Origin: Papillibacter sp.
GTDB lineage: Bacteria; Bacillota; Clostridia; Oscillospirales; Oscillospiraceae
NCBI GenBank assembly: GCA_012838125.1
Contig: DUPW01000117.1
Location: 1-38,924, forward strand
DNA: 38,924 bases
Direction: 5' to 3'
Under the pieces are notes generated by a model. The model made no database searches, was not told the DNA's origin, and worked only from the letters and a program-made list of their open reading frames with translations. Shown piece after piece: positions 31,985 through 38,924 of the stretch. Position 1 is the first letter of the stretch. The number at the start of each line of letters is the position of its first letter. The position numbers were made by a program, and so were the translations under genes.

Positions 31985-33577
31985 TCAGCGCTCGATTTGC
32001 TGCATGGTGGACATATCGCACTTGTGCAGGATGCCGTTTGAAAGGGCGAAGTAGCCGAAACCGGCAATCAGTTCCCAGCCGGCAAGAACGAAATAGCCCA
32101 GCCAGGACAGGTGAGTCGGCAGGGAGGAACCGAGGATGATGGCGGGAACCAGACCCGGCAGCAGGGTGACGATGACGATGACCATGTAAAGGACGATGGC
32201 AAGGCCCGCGTTCATGGACCCGCCGGACCAGCGCAGGGAGGCGTAGTTGATGCCCAGCAGGAGGAAGTTAAAGAGGGTGTAGACGAGGAAGGCGCCGAAA
32301 ATGTCCATAATCGGCGAGCGGGAGATGATGCCGACGATGGTGAAAACCACGATGGCCTCCACAATGACCTTAAAGACGGTTTCAAAACTGCTCCACACGA
32401 TTTTCGAGAGGGAGCTTTCGGGGATGAGGTAAATATAGTGCATGTACAGCTCTTTAAGCCCTCTCCCCATACCGATGAGGAACACCTGCGCCCACATAAG
32501 TCCCTGGGTGAGAACGAGGAGCAGACCGTTTGAATTGCGCATAATGATAGAGAGCACAACCGTTAAAACGACGTAGATAATCGAGCCGGGACCCCACAAT
32601 CCGAGGCGGTTTTGGCGGAAGGACTCCCGCAGGTGCTTATAAAACAACGTGGCGGCGCCGCGGCCCGTGATGCCCGTCTTTTTCACGCGCACTTTCTTTT
32701 TATCGTCCGTGACGGAGCTGAGGTTACCCTCCTTCAGGGCGCGCTGCTTTTCGAAGGCCGTTTCCGAGGCCACGAGGACGTCTTCGTAATAGTCCACCTT
32801 GCTTAAGTTGATGAGGACCACAACGAGGACGCAAAAGGCGAGGGAGACGGCGAGATATAGCACCACAGTGCCGTACTGCCCCGTAATGAGGGCGAGGGCA
32901 AACTCGCTGGCCCACCCCGCAATGGGAAACCAGGACAGGGCAGGGGAGGCGGCGGCGAGGGAAAGGGCAAGCTTATAATCCCCCGAGGTGCTGTAGTTTA
33001 CAAGGAAGACGACTACAAGGGGGATGCACAGGGCAACCGCCACAAGGGCCACGAGGCGTTTGCGGTTCAGCCGTGAGTTTGTGAGGATGTAGAGGAGAAG
33101 GGAGAGCAGCTGCGTCATCATCAGGGCGAGAGTGTAGCAGAGGAGGACGATGAGGACGGCGGAAAAACCAAGCCCGAAGGCTGTTTTGAAGGTGCTGCTT
33201 TGAAACAGGATGAAAATCCCGGAGAGAAGGGCGGTTTTCATCATGGAGACGATGCCGTAAATGAGGATTCTTCGCGGGCTGAGGGGCGAGACAAAGAGAA
33301 GGTTTACGTCACTCATGGAAAAGATGGTGTTTCCGCTGGTGATGCCTGTTTTCAGGGAGATGCCACCCAGGAAGAGGATAAAGGCAAAGAGAATCACTTT
33401 GAGCCAGTAGAGCTCAAGGGCCCCTGTGCCTTCCTTGTTGGTGACATTTGAGAGTACCACGAGCCCCCCGATAAACGCGATGGTCAGAATGGTTACAACG
33501 AGGCGGGCCGGCTTGCGGATGGTCTCCAGAATGGTGTTTTTCAGGGTGCAGGCGACTAAATAGACGAGAGCCTTCAT
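31985..33577 (-). CDS. ABC exporter permease, multi-pass membrane protein
   Basis: A 530-aa integral membrane protein with about ten or more hydrophobic segments, including FIGGLVVLSNV, FLGGISLKTGITSG, LVALVAVALCIPLVVVFLV and IVLYMVIVIVTLLPGLVPAIIL. A charged loop (EKQRALKEGNLSSVTDDKKKVRVKK) lies in the middle. The pattern matches putative ABC exporter permeases of Firmicutes (ABC_tran_2-like). The start overlaps the stop of the ATPase gene as ATGA, so the two form one exporter. The cargo is unknown. Confidence 0.82.
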   Translation of the reverse strand: MKALVYLVACTLKNTILETIRKPARLVVTILTIAFIGGLVVLSNVTNKEGTGALELYWLKVILFAFILFLGGISLKTGITSGNTIFSMSDVNLLFVSPLSPRRILIYGIVSMMKTALLSGIFILFQSSTFKTAFGLGFSAVLIVLLCYTLALMMTQLLSLLLYILTNSRLNRKRLVALVAVALCIPLVVVFLVNYSTSGDYKLALSLAAASPALSWFPIAGWASEFALALITGQYGTVVLYLAVSLAFCVLVVVLINLSKVDYYEDVLVASETAFEKQRALKEGNLSSVTDDKKKVRVKKTGITGRGAATLFYKHLRESFRQNRLGLWGPGSIIYVVLTVVLSIIMRNSNGLLLVLTQGLMWAQVFLIGMGRGLKELYMHYIYLIPESSLSKIVWSSFETVFKVIVEAIVVFTIVGIISRSPIMDIFGAFLVYTLFNFLLLGINYASLRWSGGSMNAGLAIVLYMVIVIVTLLPGLVPAIILGSSLPTHLSWLGYFVLAGWELIAGFGYFALSNGILHKCDMSTMQQIER

Positions 33578-34296
33578 TCTTTTGCCTCGCTTTCGCCGGA
33601 TTTCTCGCCTTCCGTCACTTCAAAGTAGGCGTCCTCAAGGCGCCGGCCGCTGTCCAGCTCCGTGCGGCGGACGGTGCGGGCGATGCGCCCTCGGTTCATG
33701 ATGTATGTAACATCCCAGTTTTCCTCCACGCTGTCAATCATATGGGTGCTGATGAGCAGCGCACAGCCCTGCGCCCGCAGGTCGGCGAGGACGGCTTTCA
33801 GCTCCCGGATGCCGTGGGGGTCGAGGCCCACGAGGGGTTCGTCTAAAATAACGGCGGTGGGGCGGGGGAGCAGGGCACAGCAGACGCTCACCTTCTGCTG
33901 CATACCTTTGGAGAGCTCCTTGCCGAGCTTTTGGCGCTTATCGTCCAGCTCAAAGCGCGCAAGAAGCTCCTCGGCGTATTCCTTCCAGTTTTCCAGTCGG
34001 TAGGCCCGGGCGATAAACTCAAGGTGTTCCGTTACGGTGAGCATCGGGTAGAGGGCGGGAAACTCCGGAACGTATCCGAGAAGGCGCTTGGCCTGAACGG
34101 AGTGGTTTTCAAAGCCTGCGATGGTGACCGTCCCTTTAAACCGGAGCAGGCCGCAGACAGACTTAATCAGTGTGGACTTTCCCGCGCCGTTCGGCCCCAG
34201 CAGAACGCCGATTTCGCCGGCGCCCACGGTGAGGGAGATGTCGTCGTTGGCACAGAGTTTTCCGTATTTTTTCGTAAGATGAGAGACTTCAATCAT
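33574..34296 (-). CDS. ABC transporter ATP-binding protein
   Basis: A 240-aa ATPase partner of the permease downstream. Walker A is GPNGAGKSTLI, the signature LSKGMQQKVSVC, Walker B AVILDEPLVGLDPHG and the switch His in ISTHMIDSVEE. The arrangement (single ATPase, short C-terminal tail) is that of exporters in the CcmA/YhaQ group. Two ATGs six bases apart are possible: 34302 lies only three bases after GGAG; 34296 has normal spacing and is chosen. It follows a DUF896 gene by 35 bp. Confidence 0.9.
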   Translation of the reverse strand: MIEVSHLTKKYGKLCANDDISLTVGAGEIGVLLGPNGAGKSTLIKSVCGLLRFKGTVTIAGFENHSVQAKRLLGYVPEFPALYPMLTVTEHLEFIARAYRLENWKEYAEELLARFELDDKRQKLGKELSKGMQQKVSVCCALLPRPTAVILDEPLVGLDPHGIRELKAVLADLRAQGCALLISTHMIDSVEENWDVTYIMNRGRIARTVRRTELDSGRRLEDAYFEVTEGEKSGESEAKE

Positions 34297-34331
34297 TACC
34301 ATTTTCTCCTGACATTCAATTTTCGCGTTCG

Positions 34332-34547
34332 TTACTCTTTCGCCTCATTTTTGGGGCGAAGTTTTTTTCGCGTTCCGTCCGGATAGACAATGGTGGTGTT
34401 CCGGAGGGTCTCTTCGAGGCTGCGGCGGTACGCGGCGATGTACTCCGCCCGCAGCTGCTGCTGAAGGGCTTTTTCATCTTCCGTCAGCCCCTCTGTTTTC
34501 GCCTTGCGGGCGAGTGCGTTGATTTGTTCGATTTTATCCTGCGTCAT
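34332..34547 (-). CDS. DUF896 (YnzC-like) small protein
   Basis: A 71-aa helical protein: QDKIEQINALARKAKTEGLTEDEKALQQQLRAEYIAAYRRSLEETL is the DUF896 signature, followed by NTTIVYPDGTRKKLRPK. Bacillus YnzC is a small cytoplasmic helical hairpin of unclear role, linked to the SOS regulon locus. The frame extends to 34592, but the ATG at 34547 follows GGAGG and matches the family start. It likely shares a transcript with the ABC exporter. Confidence 0.9.
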   Translation of the reverse strand: MTQDKIEQINALARKAKTEGLTEDEKALQQQLRAEYIAAYRRSLEETLRNTTIVYPDGTRKKLRPKNEAKE

Positions 34548-34570
34548 GATGTAAAAAACCTCCAGAAAAG

Positions 34571-34599
34571 AGCATACAGCAGAGCGCACCAAAAATCAA
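34571..34599 (-). promoter_or_regulatory. Promoter of the DUF896-ABC exporter operon
   Basis: Minus-strand TTGATT (34594-34599), 17-bp spacer, TATGCT (34571-34576), 24 bp before the DUF896 start codon. Confidence 0.5.
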
Positions 34600-34682
34600 T
34601 TCTGAAACAATAAATCATTTCGAGAATAAACTGTTTACAGGGATTTGATGCACCCTTATTGAAAGTGGAAAGGATGAGAAAC

Positions 34683-35996
34683 TTGACCATCTATACCGTG
34701 AGACCAGGCGACACGCTGTATACCATCGCGCAGCGGTACGGTGTGACGACCGACGTGCTCATTTACGACAATCAGATTAGCGACCCCCTCCGCCTTGTTC
34801 CGGGTCAGGCGCTGTTCATACCTGTCACAAGCGTCTCCTACACCGTGCGCCCGGGGGACAGTCTCTACCGCATCGCCCGCAGTTACGGGCTGACTCTCGG
34901 CGCCCTGTTAGACGCAAACCCGACCATTTCCGCCACCTCCATCCTCTATCCGGGGCAGACGGTTATCGTCCCCTTTGAAGACGAAACCCTCGGCTCAGCC
35001 TTAGTCAACGGCTTTGCCACGGGCTCCAACGCCGCGTCAATCTCCGAGGCGCTGCCCTACCTTACATATCTTGCCCCGTTTTCCTGGGGCGCCGACATGA
35101 ATGGCAACCTGACCCCGCCGGCAAACGCGGGGCCGCTGGCGGACCTTGCCGCCCCATCCCGGGCGGGGAGAATGCTCACCGTAACGAACCTCCCGCCGGA
35201 GGGGGGAGGCTTTGACAGCGATATTGCCCACGCCATTTTAACGGACGCGACTGCCCAGAACAACCTCATAGCCGACCTCAGGCAGGCCCTCGCCCAGGGG
35301 GGATACGCCGGCGTTATCTTCGACCTTGAGTATATCTATCCCTACGACCGGGAGAGCTACAACCAGCTTTTGCGCCGCGTGACGGACATCCTGCATCAGG
35401 ACGGCTACCTCGTCATGACGTGCCTTGCCCCGAAAATCTCCGACACGCAGGTGGGCACCCTGTACGAAGCCCACGACTACGCCGCCCACGGGCAGATTGT
35501 GGACTACATCATCCTCATGACATACGAGTGGGGGTACCTCTACGGGCCGGCCATGGCCGTTGCGCCCATTGATCAGGTGCGCCGTGTGCTCGACTACGCC
35601 GTGACCCGTATCCCCGCGGACAAAATCCTTCTGGGTATGCCCAACTACGGGTACGACTGGACGCTGCCCTTCGTGCAGGGCTCGGCGGCGCGGGTTGTTA
35701 ACAACGTGCAGGCCGTTGAAATCGCCGCCCGATACGGGGCGGAGATTCGGTTCGACGAGCGCTCTCAGGCACCGTTTTTCAACTACTATGATGAGCAGGG
35801 CCGGCGGCATGAGGTCTGGTTTGACGACGCCCGCAGCATCCGGGCGCGGCTGCGGCTGATTGCGGAGTACGGGCTATCGGGCCTGAGCTACTGGACCATC
35901 GACAATCTCTTCCGCGCCCAGTACCTTGTGCTCTCGGCGCTGTACACCATCCGGGAAGCCGGAGGCGGCGCGGCGGAGGTTTTCTCCGTGTGGTAA
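34683..35996 (+). CDS. LysM-GH18 peptidoglycan hydrolase, SleL/YaaH-like
   Basis: A 437-aa protein with two N-terminal LysM repeats (YTVRPGDTLYTIAQRYGV... and YTVRPGDSLYRIARSYGL..., residues about 3-95) and a GH18 catalytic domain. The acidic motif is GVIFDLEYIYPYDRESY, where the Glu of DLEY is the likely acid/base, as in YaaH/SleL, which cleave cortex peptidoglycan during spore germination. TYEWGYLYGPAMAVAPIDQVRRVLDYA and LLGMPNYGYDWTLPF are also typical of YaaH. There is no signal peptide, as in spore-associated YaaH. A TTG at 34683 gives the family N-terminus (MTIY-V-PGDTLY) nine bases after GGAAAGG; the ATG at 34674 abuts that site. Confidence 0.9.
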   Translation: MTIYTVRPGDTLYTIAQRYGVTTDVLIYDNQISDPLRLVPGQALFIPVTSVSYTVRPGDSLYRIARSYGLTLGALLDANPTISATSILYPGQTVIVPFEDETLGSALVNGFATGSNAASISEALPYLTYLAPFSWGADMNGNLTPPANAGPLADLAAPSRAGRMLTVTNLPPEGGGFDSDIAHAILTDATAQNNLIADLRQALAQGGYAGVIFDLEYIYPYDRESYNQLLRRVTDILHQDGYLVMTCLAPKISDTQVGTLYEAHDYAAHGQIVDYIILMTYEWGYLYGPAMAVAPIDQVRRVLDYAVTRIPADKILLGMPNYGYDWTLPFVQGSAARVVNNVQAVEIAARYGAEIRFDERSQAPFFNYYDEQGRRHEVWFDDARSIRARLRLIAEYGLSGLSYWTIDNLFRAQYLVLSALYTIREAGGGAAEVFSVW

Positions 35997-36018
35997 CGCG
36001 GCGGGGGGAACGCCATGC

Positions 36019-36049
36019 AAAAAAACTCTAAGGCGTGCGCCACGCCTAG
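36019..36049 (-). terminator. Intrinsic terminator of the thioesterase gene
   Basis: AGGCGTG (36031-36037) pairs with CACGCCT (36041-36047); read on the minus strand the stem is followed closely by seven T. The stem includes the stop codon of the thioesterase. Confidence 0.8.
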
Positions 36050-36519
36050 CCTTTCTTCCCCGCCCTGCCGGTAAAGAATGTGCCCGCGCCGGTGGCGACG
36101 AGCTTATCGTCCCGGCCCTCCAGCCACGCCTTGGCGCTGATGGAACAGAGGGTTTTGCCAGCGGCGTTACAGTAGGCCTTGATGACGAGCGTCGACCCCG
36201 CGGGAATGGGGCGCAGGTAGGTGATTTGGATGTTCGTCGTGGGCGTCAGATTCCCGCCCGAGCAGTATCGGGAGAGCAGGCCCATTGTTAAATCGAATAC
36301 TGTCGACACGATTCCGCCGTGCATCACGCCGGCGGAATTGCGCATCCAGTCCTGCACGAAGAAACTGAGGGTCAGAGTTTTCTTTTCAAAGCTGCAGCTG
36401 ACAAATTGCGGGCGGCAAAGCTCGTTGACGCGCCCGGACTGATCTTCCACCCAGTTGCTGCAAAAAATCTTGATGACTTCTTCCATGCCTTCTTGAGACG
36501 TCAGGTAGATTGGGTTCAT
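36046..36519 (-). CDS. PaaI-family hotdog thioesterase
   Basis: A 157-aa hotdog-fold protein. RNSAGVMHGGIVSTVFDLTMGLLSR is the PaaI/YbgC-type active-site helix with HGG, followed by TNIQITYLRPIPAGSTLVIKAYCNAAGKTLCSISAKAWLEGRDDKLVATGAGTFF, the fold's central sheet. Such enzymes hydrolyse acyl-CoAs; substrate unknown. AAGGAG lies upstream of the ATG and the gene is single, with its own promoter and terminator. Confidence 0.9.
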   Translation of the reverse strand: MNPIYLTSQEGMEEVIKIFCSNWVEDQSGRVNELCRPQFVSCSFEKKTLTLSFFVQDWMRNSAGVMHGGIVSTVFDLTMGLLSRYCSGGNLTPTTNIQITYLRPIPAGSTLVIKAYCNAAGKTLCSISAKAWLEGRDDKLVATGAGTFFTGRAGKKG

Positions 36520-36554
36520 AAAACACTCCTTCGCCGTAATATGGCAATTCCCAC

Positions 36555-36566
36555 ATTATAACACAA
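36555..36566 (-). promoter_or_regulatory. Promoter of the thioesterase gene (extended -10)
   Basis: Minus-strand TGTTATAAT, an extended -10 (TATAAT at 36555-36560), with only a weak -35 17 bp upstream. Confidence 0.5.
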
Positions 36567-36646
36567 ATCGGCAGGTCGGGAAAGGCGGCGGGGCGCCTTT
36601 CGCCGTGATTTATCATGCCCGAAAATGGAGAAAATCGGCCCGCCCA

Positions 36647-36674
36647 TTGACAAACGGCGCGCATCGTGTATAAT
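36647..36674 (+). promoter_or_regulatory. Promoter of rpsF-ssb-rpsR
   Basis: TTGACA (36647-36652), 16-bp spacer, TATAAT (36669-36674), both perfect. Start expected near 36681. Confidence 0.88.
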
Positions 36675-36680
36675 TATGTA

Positions 36681-36735
36681 GCCTGCTTTTCATGCAGGCG
36701 TTAATTCCTTGCTCCCGGGCTTTTGCGCCGGGGGC
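36681..36735 (+). promoter_or_regulatory. rpsF leader with two hairpins, candidate S6:S18 autoregulatory RNA
   Basis: Hairpin 1 pairs GCCTGC (36681-36686) with GCAGGC (36694-36699). Hairpin 2 (36711-36735) is a GC-rich stem of about ten pairs with a one-base bulge and a TTTT loop, ending 11 bp before the GGAGG site. Firmicute rpsF leaders often bind the S6:S18 complex; the fit to that motif was not tested. Confidence 0.4.
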
Positions 36736-36759
36736 CATATGTCCAGAAGGAGGTGCATA

Positions 36760-37059
36760 ATGATGGCAAAAACACAGGAAAAGTACGAGCTGATGTACAT
36801 CATTGACCTTGAGAAGGGTGAGGAACAGGTTGCAGAAATCGTGCAGAAGTTCAAAACCCTCATCGAGGAGAATGGTACGCTCTTGGAGCTCGAAGAGATT
36901 GGCAAGCGCCGTCTGGCTTACCAGATTAACTACAAGTCGGAAGGCTACTACGTTCTCGCTCGCTTTGAGTCCAATCCCAGTTTCCCCGCCGAACTCGACC
37001 GCGTTCTGAAAATCACGGACGGTGTCATGCGTTCGCTCATCACCGTTATTGAGCAGTAA
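36760..37059 (+). CDS. rpsF: 30S ribosomal protein S6
   Basis: A 99-aa S6 protein: KYELMYIIDLEKGEEQVAEIVQKFKTLIEENG, then the diagnostic GKRRLAYQINYKSEGYYVLARFESNPSFPAELDRVLKITDGVMRSLI. GGAGG stands six bases before the ATG at 36760; a second ATG follows at 36763 and could be used instead. First gene of the conserved rpsF-ssb-rpsR operon. Confidence 0.97.
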   Translation: MMAKTQEKYELMYIIDLEKGEEQVAEIVQKFKTLIEENGTLLELEEIGKRRLAYQINYKSEGYYVLARFESNPSFPAELDRVLKITDGVMRSLITVIEQ

Positions 37060-37071
37060 AGGAGTGCGGCT

Positions 37072-37521
37072 ATGAACCACATCGTTCTGATGGGGCGCCT
37101 TACGCGAGATCCGGAACTGCGCCATACGCCCAGCGGGATTCCCGTTGCATCCTTTTCCCTCGCCGTCGACCGGGGCTACGTCTCCAAGGATAGCGGCGAG
37201 AGACAGACGGACTTTATCGACATTGTCGCCTGGCGGAATCAGGCGGAATTCGTTGTGAAGTACTTCACGAAGGGGCAGATGTGCGCCGTTAATGGCCGCC
37301 TGCAAATCCGTGATTGGACGGATAAAGACGGCAACAAGCGCCGCTCGGCGGAAGTCGTTGCCGACAATATCTACTTTACCGAAAGCAAGAAAAGCCGCGA
37401 AGCCGCTAGGGGATACACAAGCTATCCTGAAAGGCCGGGCGCGGACAGCGAATATCGGCCTCCCGTCGTCGGCTCGGGATTTGAAGAGTTCGACGATGAG
37501 GACGAAAACCTGCCGTTTTAA
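37072..37521 (+). CDS. ssb: Single-stranded DNA-binding protein
   Basis: A 149-aa SSB. The OB fold starts MNHIVLMGRLTRDPELRHTPSGIPVASFSLAVDRGY, with DFIDIVAWRNQAEFVVKYFTKGQMCAVNGRLQIRDW. A disordered tail ends in the acidic, partner-binding tip FDDEDENLPF. AAGGAG precedes the ATG; the gene starts 12 bp after rpsF. Confidence 0.97.
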   Translation: MNHIVLMGRLTRDPELRHTPSGIPVASFSLAVDRGYVSKDSGERQTDFIDIVAWRNQAEFVVKYFTKGQMCAVNGRLQIRDWTDKDGNKRRSAEVVADNIYFTESKKSREAARGYTSYPERPGADSEYRPPVVGSGFEEFDDEDENLPF

Positions 37522-37561
37522 CGCGGCGGCGTGTTATTGAATTTAAAGGGGGTTTAACACC

Positions 37562-37804
37562 TTGGCTTACGAGAGAGACGGCAGAGGCCACGGCCGCAAA
37601 CGCAGGAAGGTTTGTCAGTTCTGCGTTGACAAATGCCAGTCCATCGACTATAAGGACACGGCGAAGCTCCGCCGCTATATGTCCGATCGCAGCAAGATTC
37701 TGCCGCGCAGAACGACGGGCACCTGCGCCCGTCACCAGCGGCAGCTGATGGTCGCCATTAAGCGCGCCCGCCAGATTGCCCTGCTGCCTTACGTCACAGA
37801 CTAA
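37562..37804 (+). CDS. rpsR: 30S ribosomal protein S18
   Basis: An 80-aa S18 protein: [65 protein letters not shown]. It is the cysteine-bearing (zinc-binding, C+) form with CQFC, a third Cys and TGTCARHQ. The start is TTG at 37562, nine bases after AAAGGGGGT; no in-frame ATG is available nearby. Last gene of the operon. Confidence 0.97.
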   Translation: MAYERDGRGHGRKRRKVCQFCVDKCQSIDYKDTAKLRRYMSDRSKILPRRTTGTCARHQRQLMVAIKRARQIALLPYVTD

Positions 37805-37819
37805 TTGCAAATACAGGAA

Positions 37820-37848
37820 ACGCCCGCCGGTTAACGGCGGGCGTTTTT
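37820..37848 (+). terminator. Intrinsic terminator of rpsF-ssb-rpsR
   Basis: ACGCCCGCCG (37820-37829) pairs with CGGCGGGCGT (37835-37844) and is followed by five T. Confidence 0.92.
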
Positions 37849-37860
37849 CCTTCGACATAG

Positions 37861-38682
37861 CTAGTTGATAATGCTTGCTTTTGCTTCGCGATACCCCGAG
37901 GGGCAGTCGAGAGTGTCTGGCGGGAAGAATTCGTCCACAGGGAACTGGATTCTGGAGAAGAGGGTGCAGGGGTCTTCGTCGCTTGAGCCGAGGCATTCCT
38001 TCTCCGGCAGGCAGTAATCGTAGGACGGGATAAGCAGCTGCGTGTCGCGCTCGAGGCGGACGATGGAGAACTGGCCGAGAGTCACCAGGACGCGGCGTTC
38101 GGCGTTGTCCAGAAGGATGTCGCTCTCGAAGGCTTCGGCGATGGAGTTGGGCACGTCGTAGACAGCGGGGTCGTAATTGTGGCAGTCGCAGACGTTCACA
38201 AGCTTCATGCCGAGGATGATGGGATCCACGGCTTCCACAACGGCGACGGGGAGATTGTTCCCAAGGGCGCTGTGATGGGGGTGATAACCGCCGGAGGTGA
38301 ATACTTTCGCGTTGCCTTCGCTGCCGAAGAGAATCACGCGCTTGTCAAACACGCACAGACCGGTGATTTCGGACGGACGGTTAACGAGCGAGAAGGCTTC
38401 TCCCTTGATTTTGTAGTAGAAACGAAGGTCTACGGTGTAGTAGCCTCTGTTGAAAGAGATTTCGTCTACGTCAATTCCGACAAACAGGAGCTTTGCGGAT
38501 TTGGCGCGGATACTCACGGCGTTATCTATGTACGATTGCGAGTCCCTCGTGGGATAAAGGCGCAGATCTTCGATGCAGTCCTTATCCTTGCAGGAGTCGT
38601 ATATCTTTCGTGTATGTACGCAAACAGCCTCTCTGATGCAGTTTTTGTCCTGCACGGGGCCGGGTACAACCCGATCTGCCAT
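37861..38682 (-). CDS. Uncharacterised Cys-rich protein found in Clostridia, possibly spore-associated
   Basis: A 273-aa soluble protein without signal peptide or membrane segment. It opens with CIREAVCVHTRKIYDSCKDKDCIEDLRLYPTRDSQ, a Cys-rich segment I recall from hypothetical proteins of many Clostridia, then a beta-rich body (GYYTVDLRFYYKIKGE, VLVTLGQFSIVRLERDTQLLIPSYDYCLPEKEC) and a Cys-containing tail (DPCTLFSRIQFPVDEFFPP). The cysteine content (about ten) and a sigma-K-like promoter would suit a crosslinked spore-coat protein, but that is inference. GGAGG lies eight bases before the ATG. It converges on the rpsR terminator. Confidence 0.75.
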   Translation of the reverse strand: MADRVVPGPVQDKNCIREAVCVHTRKIYDSCKDKDCIEDLRLYPTRDSQSYIDNAVSIRAKSAKLLFVGIDVDEISFNRGYYTVDLRFYYKIKGEAFSLVNRPSEITGLCVFDKRVILFGSEGNAKVFTSGGYHPHHSALGNNLPVAVVEAVDPIILGMKLVNVCDCHNYDPAVYDVPNSIAEAFESDILLDNAERRVLVTLGQFSIVRLERDTQLLIPSYDYCLPEKECLGSSDEDPCTLFSRIQFPVDEFFPPDTLDCPSGYREAKASIIN

Positions 38683-38719
38683 GTGTTTTCCTCCTTATAA
38701 TGTTGGAATGGTTCAATAC

Positions 38720-38745
38720 AGTGTATGCAGGCGGCCGGCTTATGT
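38720..38745 (-). promoter_or_regulatory. Sigma-K-like promoter of the Cys-rich protein gene
   Basis: On the minus strand, AC (38744-38745), a 16-bp spacer and CATACACT (38720-38727) match the sigma-K pattern AC-N16-CATAnnnT. The predicted 5' leader is about 30 nt. No good sigma-A promoter is seen here. Confidence 0.35.
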
Positions 38746-38924
38746 GAGACGATAGGAGTGCCTTCGCCGCGGCCCTTTCGCCCTGCTGGGGCAGGTTTTC
38801 CGGCCGTTTTGCGCGCAGACCGACTGGGGTTTGCTTTACAGTGTATTCCGGTACCGCCTGCGGTGTGCCGGAGTGAATATATATTCTGCACAGTGCTTTT
38901 TAGTGCAGTAGTCGTATACTTAAA

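Overview
The window looks like chromosomal DNA of a GC-rich, low-oxygen, probably spore-forming Clostridia-type Firmicute. The supporting signs are AGGAGG-type ribosome binding sites throughout, an S-layer-homology (SLH) surface protein, a LysM-GH18 protein of the spore cortex hydrolase type, a DUF896 protein, a CymR-like Rrf2 regulator and a MetNIQ transporter. No phage, insertion sequence, CRISPR array, rRNA or tRNA gene was recognised. Functions are assigned from motifs and family knowledge read by eye; no database search was run.

Region 1 (22-12111, all minus strand) is the most interesting part. It encodes a two-subdomain molybdenum hydroxylase of the aldehyde oxidoreductase (Mop) type with a nearly complete set of poorly understood partner genes: a MobA-like NTP transferase fused to an HD domain, a GltD/HdrD-like flavin and iron-sulfur fusion, a 68-aa CxxC protein, a SAM methyltransferase, a C-GCAxxG-C-C redox protein, an AMP-forming CoA ligase and XdhC. 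As I recall, the same families sit together at DVU1551-DVU1559 of Desulfovibrio vulgaris. This is the best candidate for an undescribed system: a molybdenum hydroxylase with its own maturation and electron-transfer kit and a possible acid-to-acyl-CoA step. Three promoters (before the hydroxylase, before the fusion oxidoreductase, before the last FAD gene) suggest internal regulation.

Region 2 (12180-18660, minus strand) holds a secreted SLH protein whose third SLH repeat is displaced by a one-base frameshift, then a Zn/Cd/Pb P-type ATPase and its ArsR/SmtB-family repressor. Inverted repeats sharing a TTGA...TCAA core lie in front of both the repressor and the ATPase.

Region 3 (19098-23989) is a sulfur amino acid block: tcdA and cysK on the minus strand, diverging from an Rrf2 regulator, a trans-sulfuration enzyme and a PatB/MalY C-S lyase on the plus strand. 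A 26-bp near-identical site covers both divergent transcription starts and is very likely the operator of the Rrf2 protein. Region 4 (24213-26874) is copA-copZ copper export. Region 5 (27089-31922) has a cysteine desulfurase plus TtcA-like tRNA thiolase, diverging from metNIQ. Region 6 (31985-36519) has a DUF896 gene with an ABC exporter, a LysM-GH18 hydrolase and a PaaI-type thioesterase. Region 7 (36760-38682) is the classic rpsF-ssb-rpsR operon followed by a Cys-rich protein of unknown function that may be sporulation-controlled. Sulfur and soft-metal handling recurs across the whole window.
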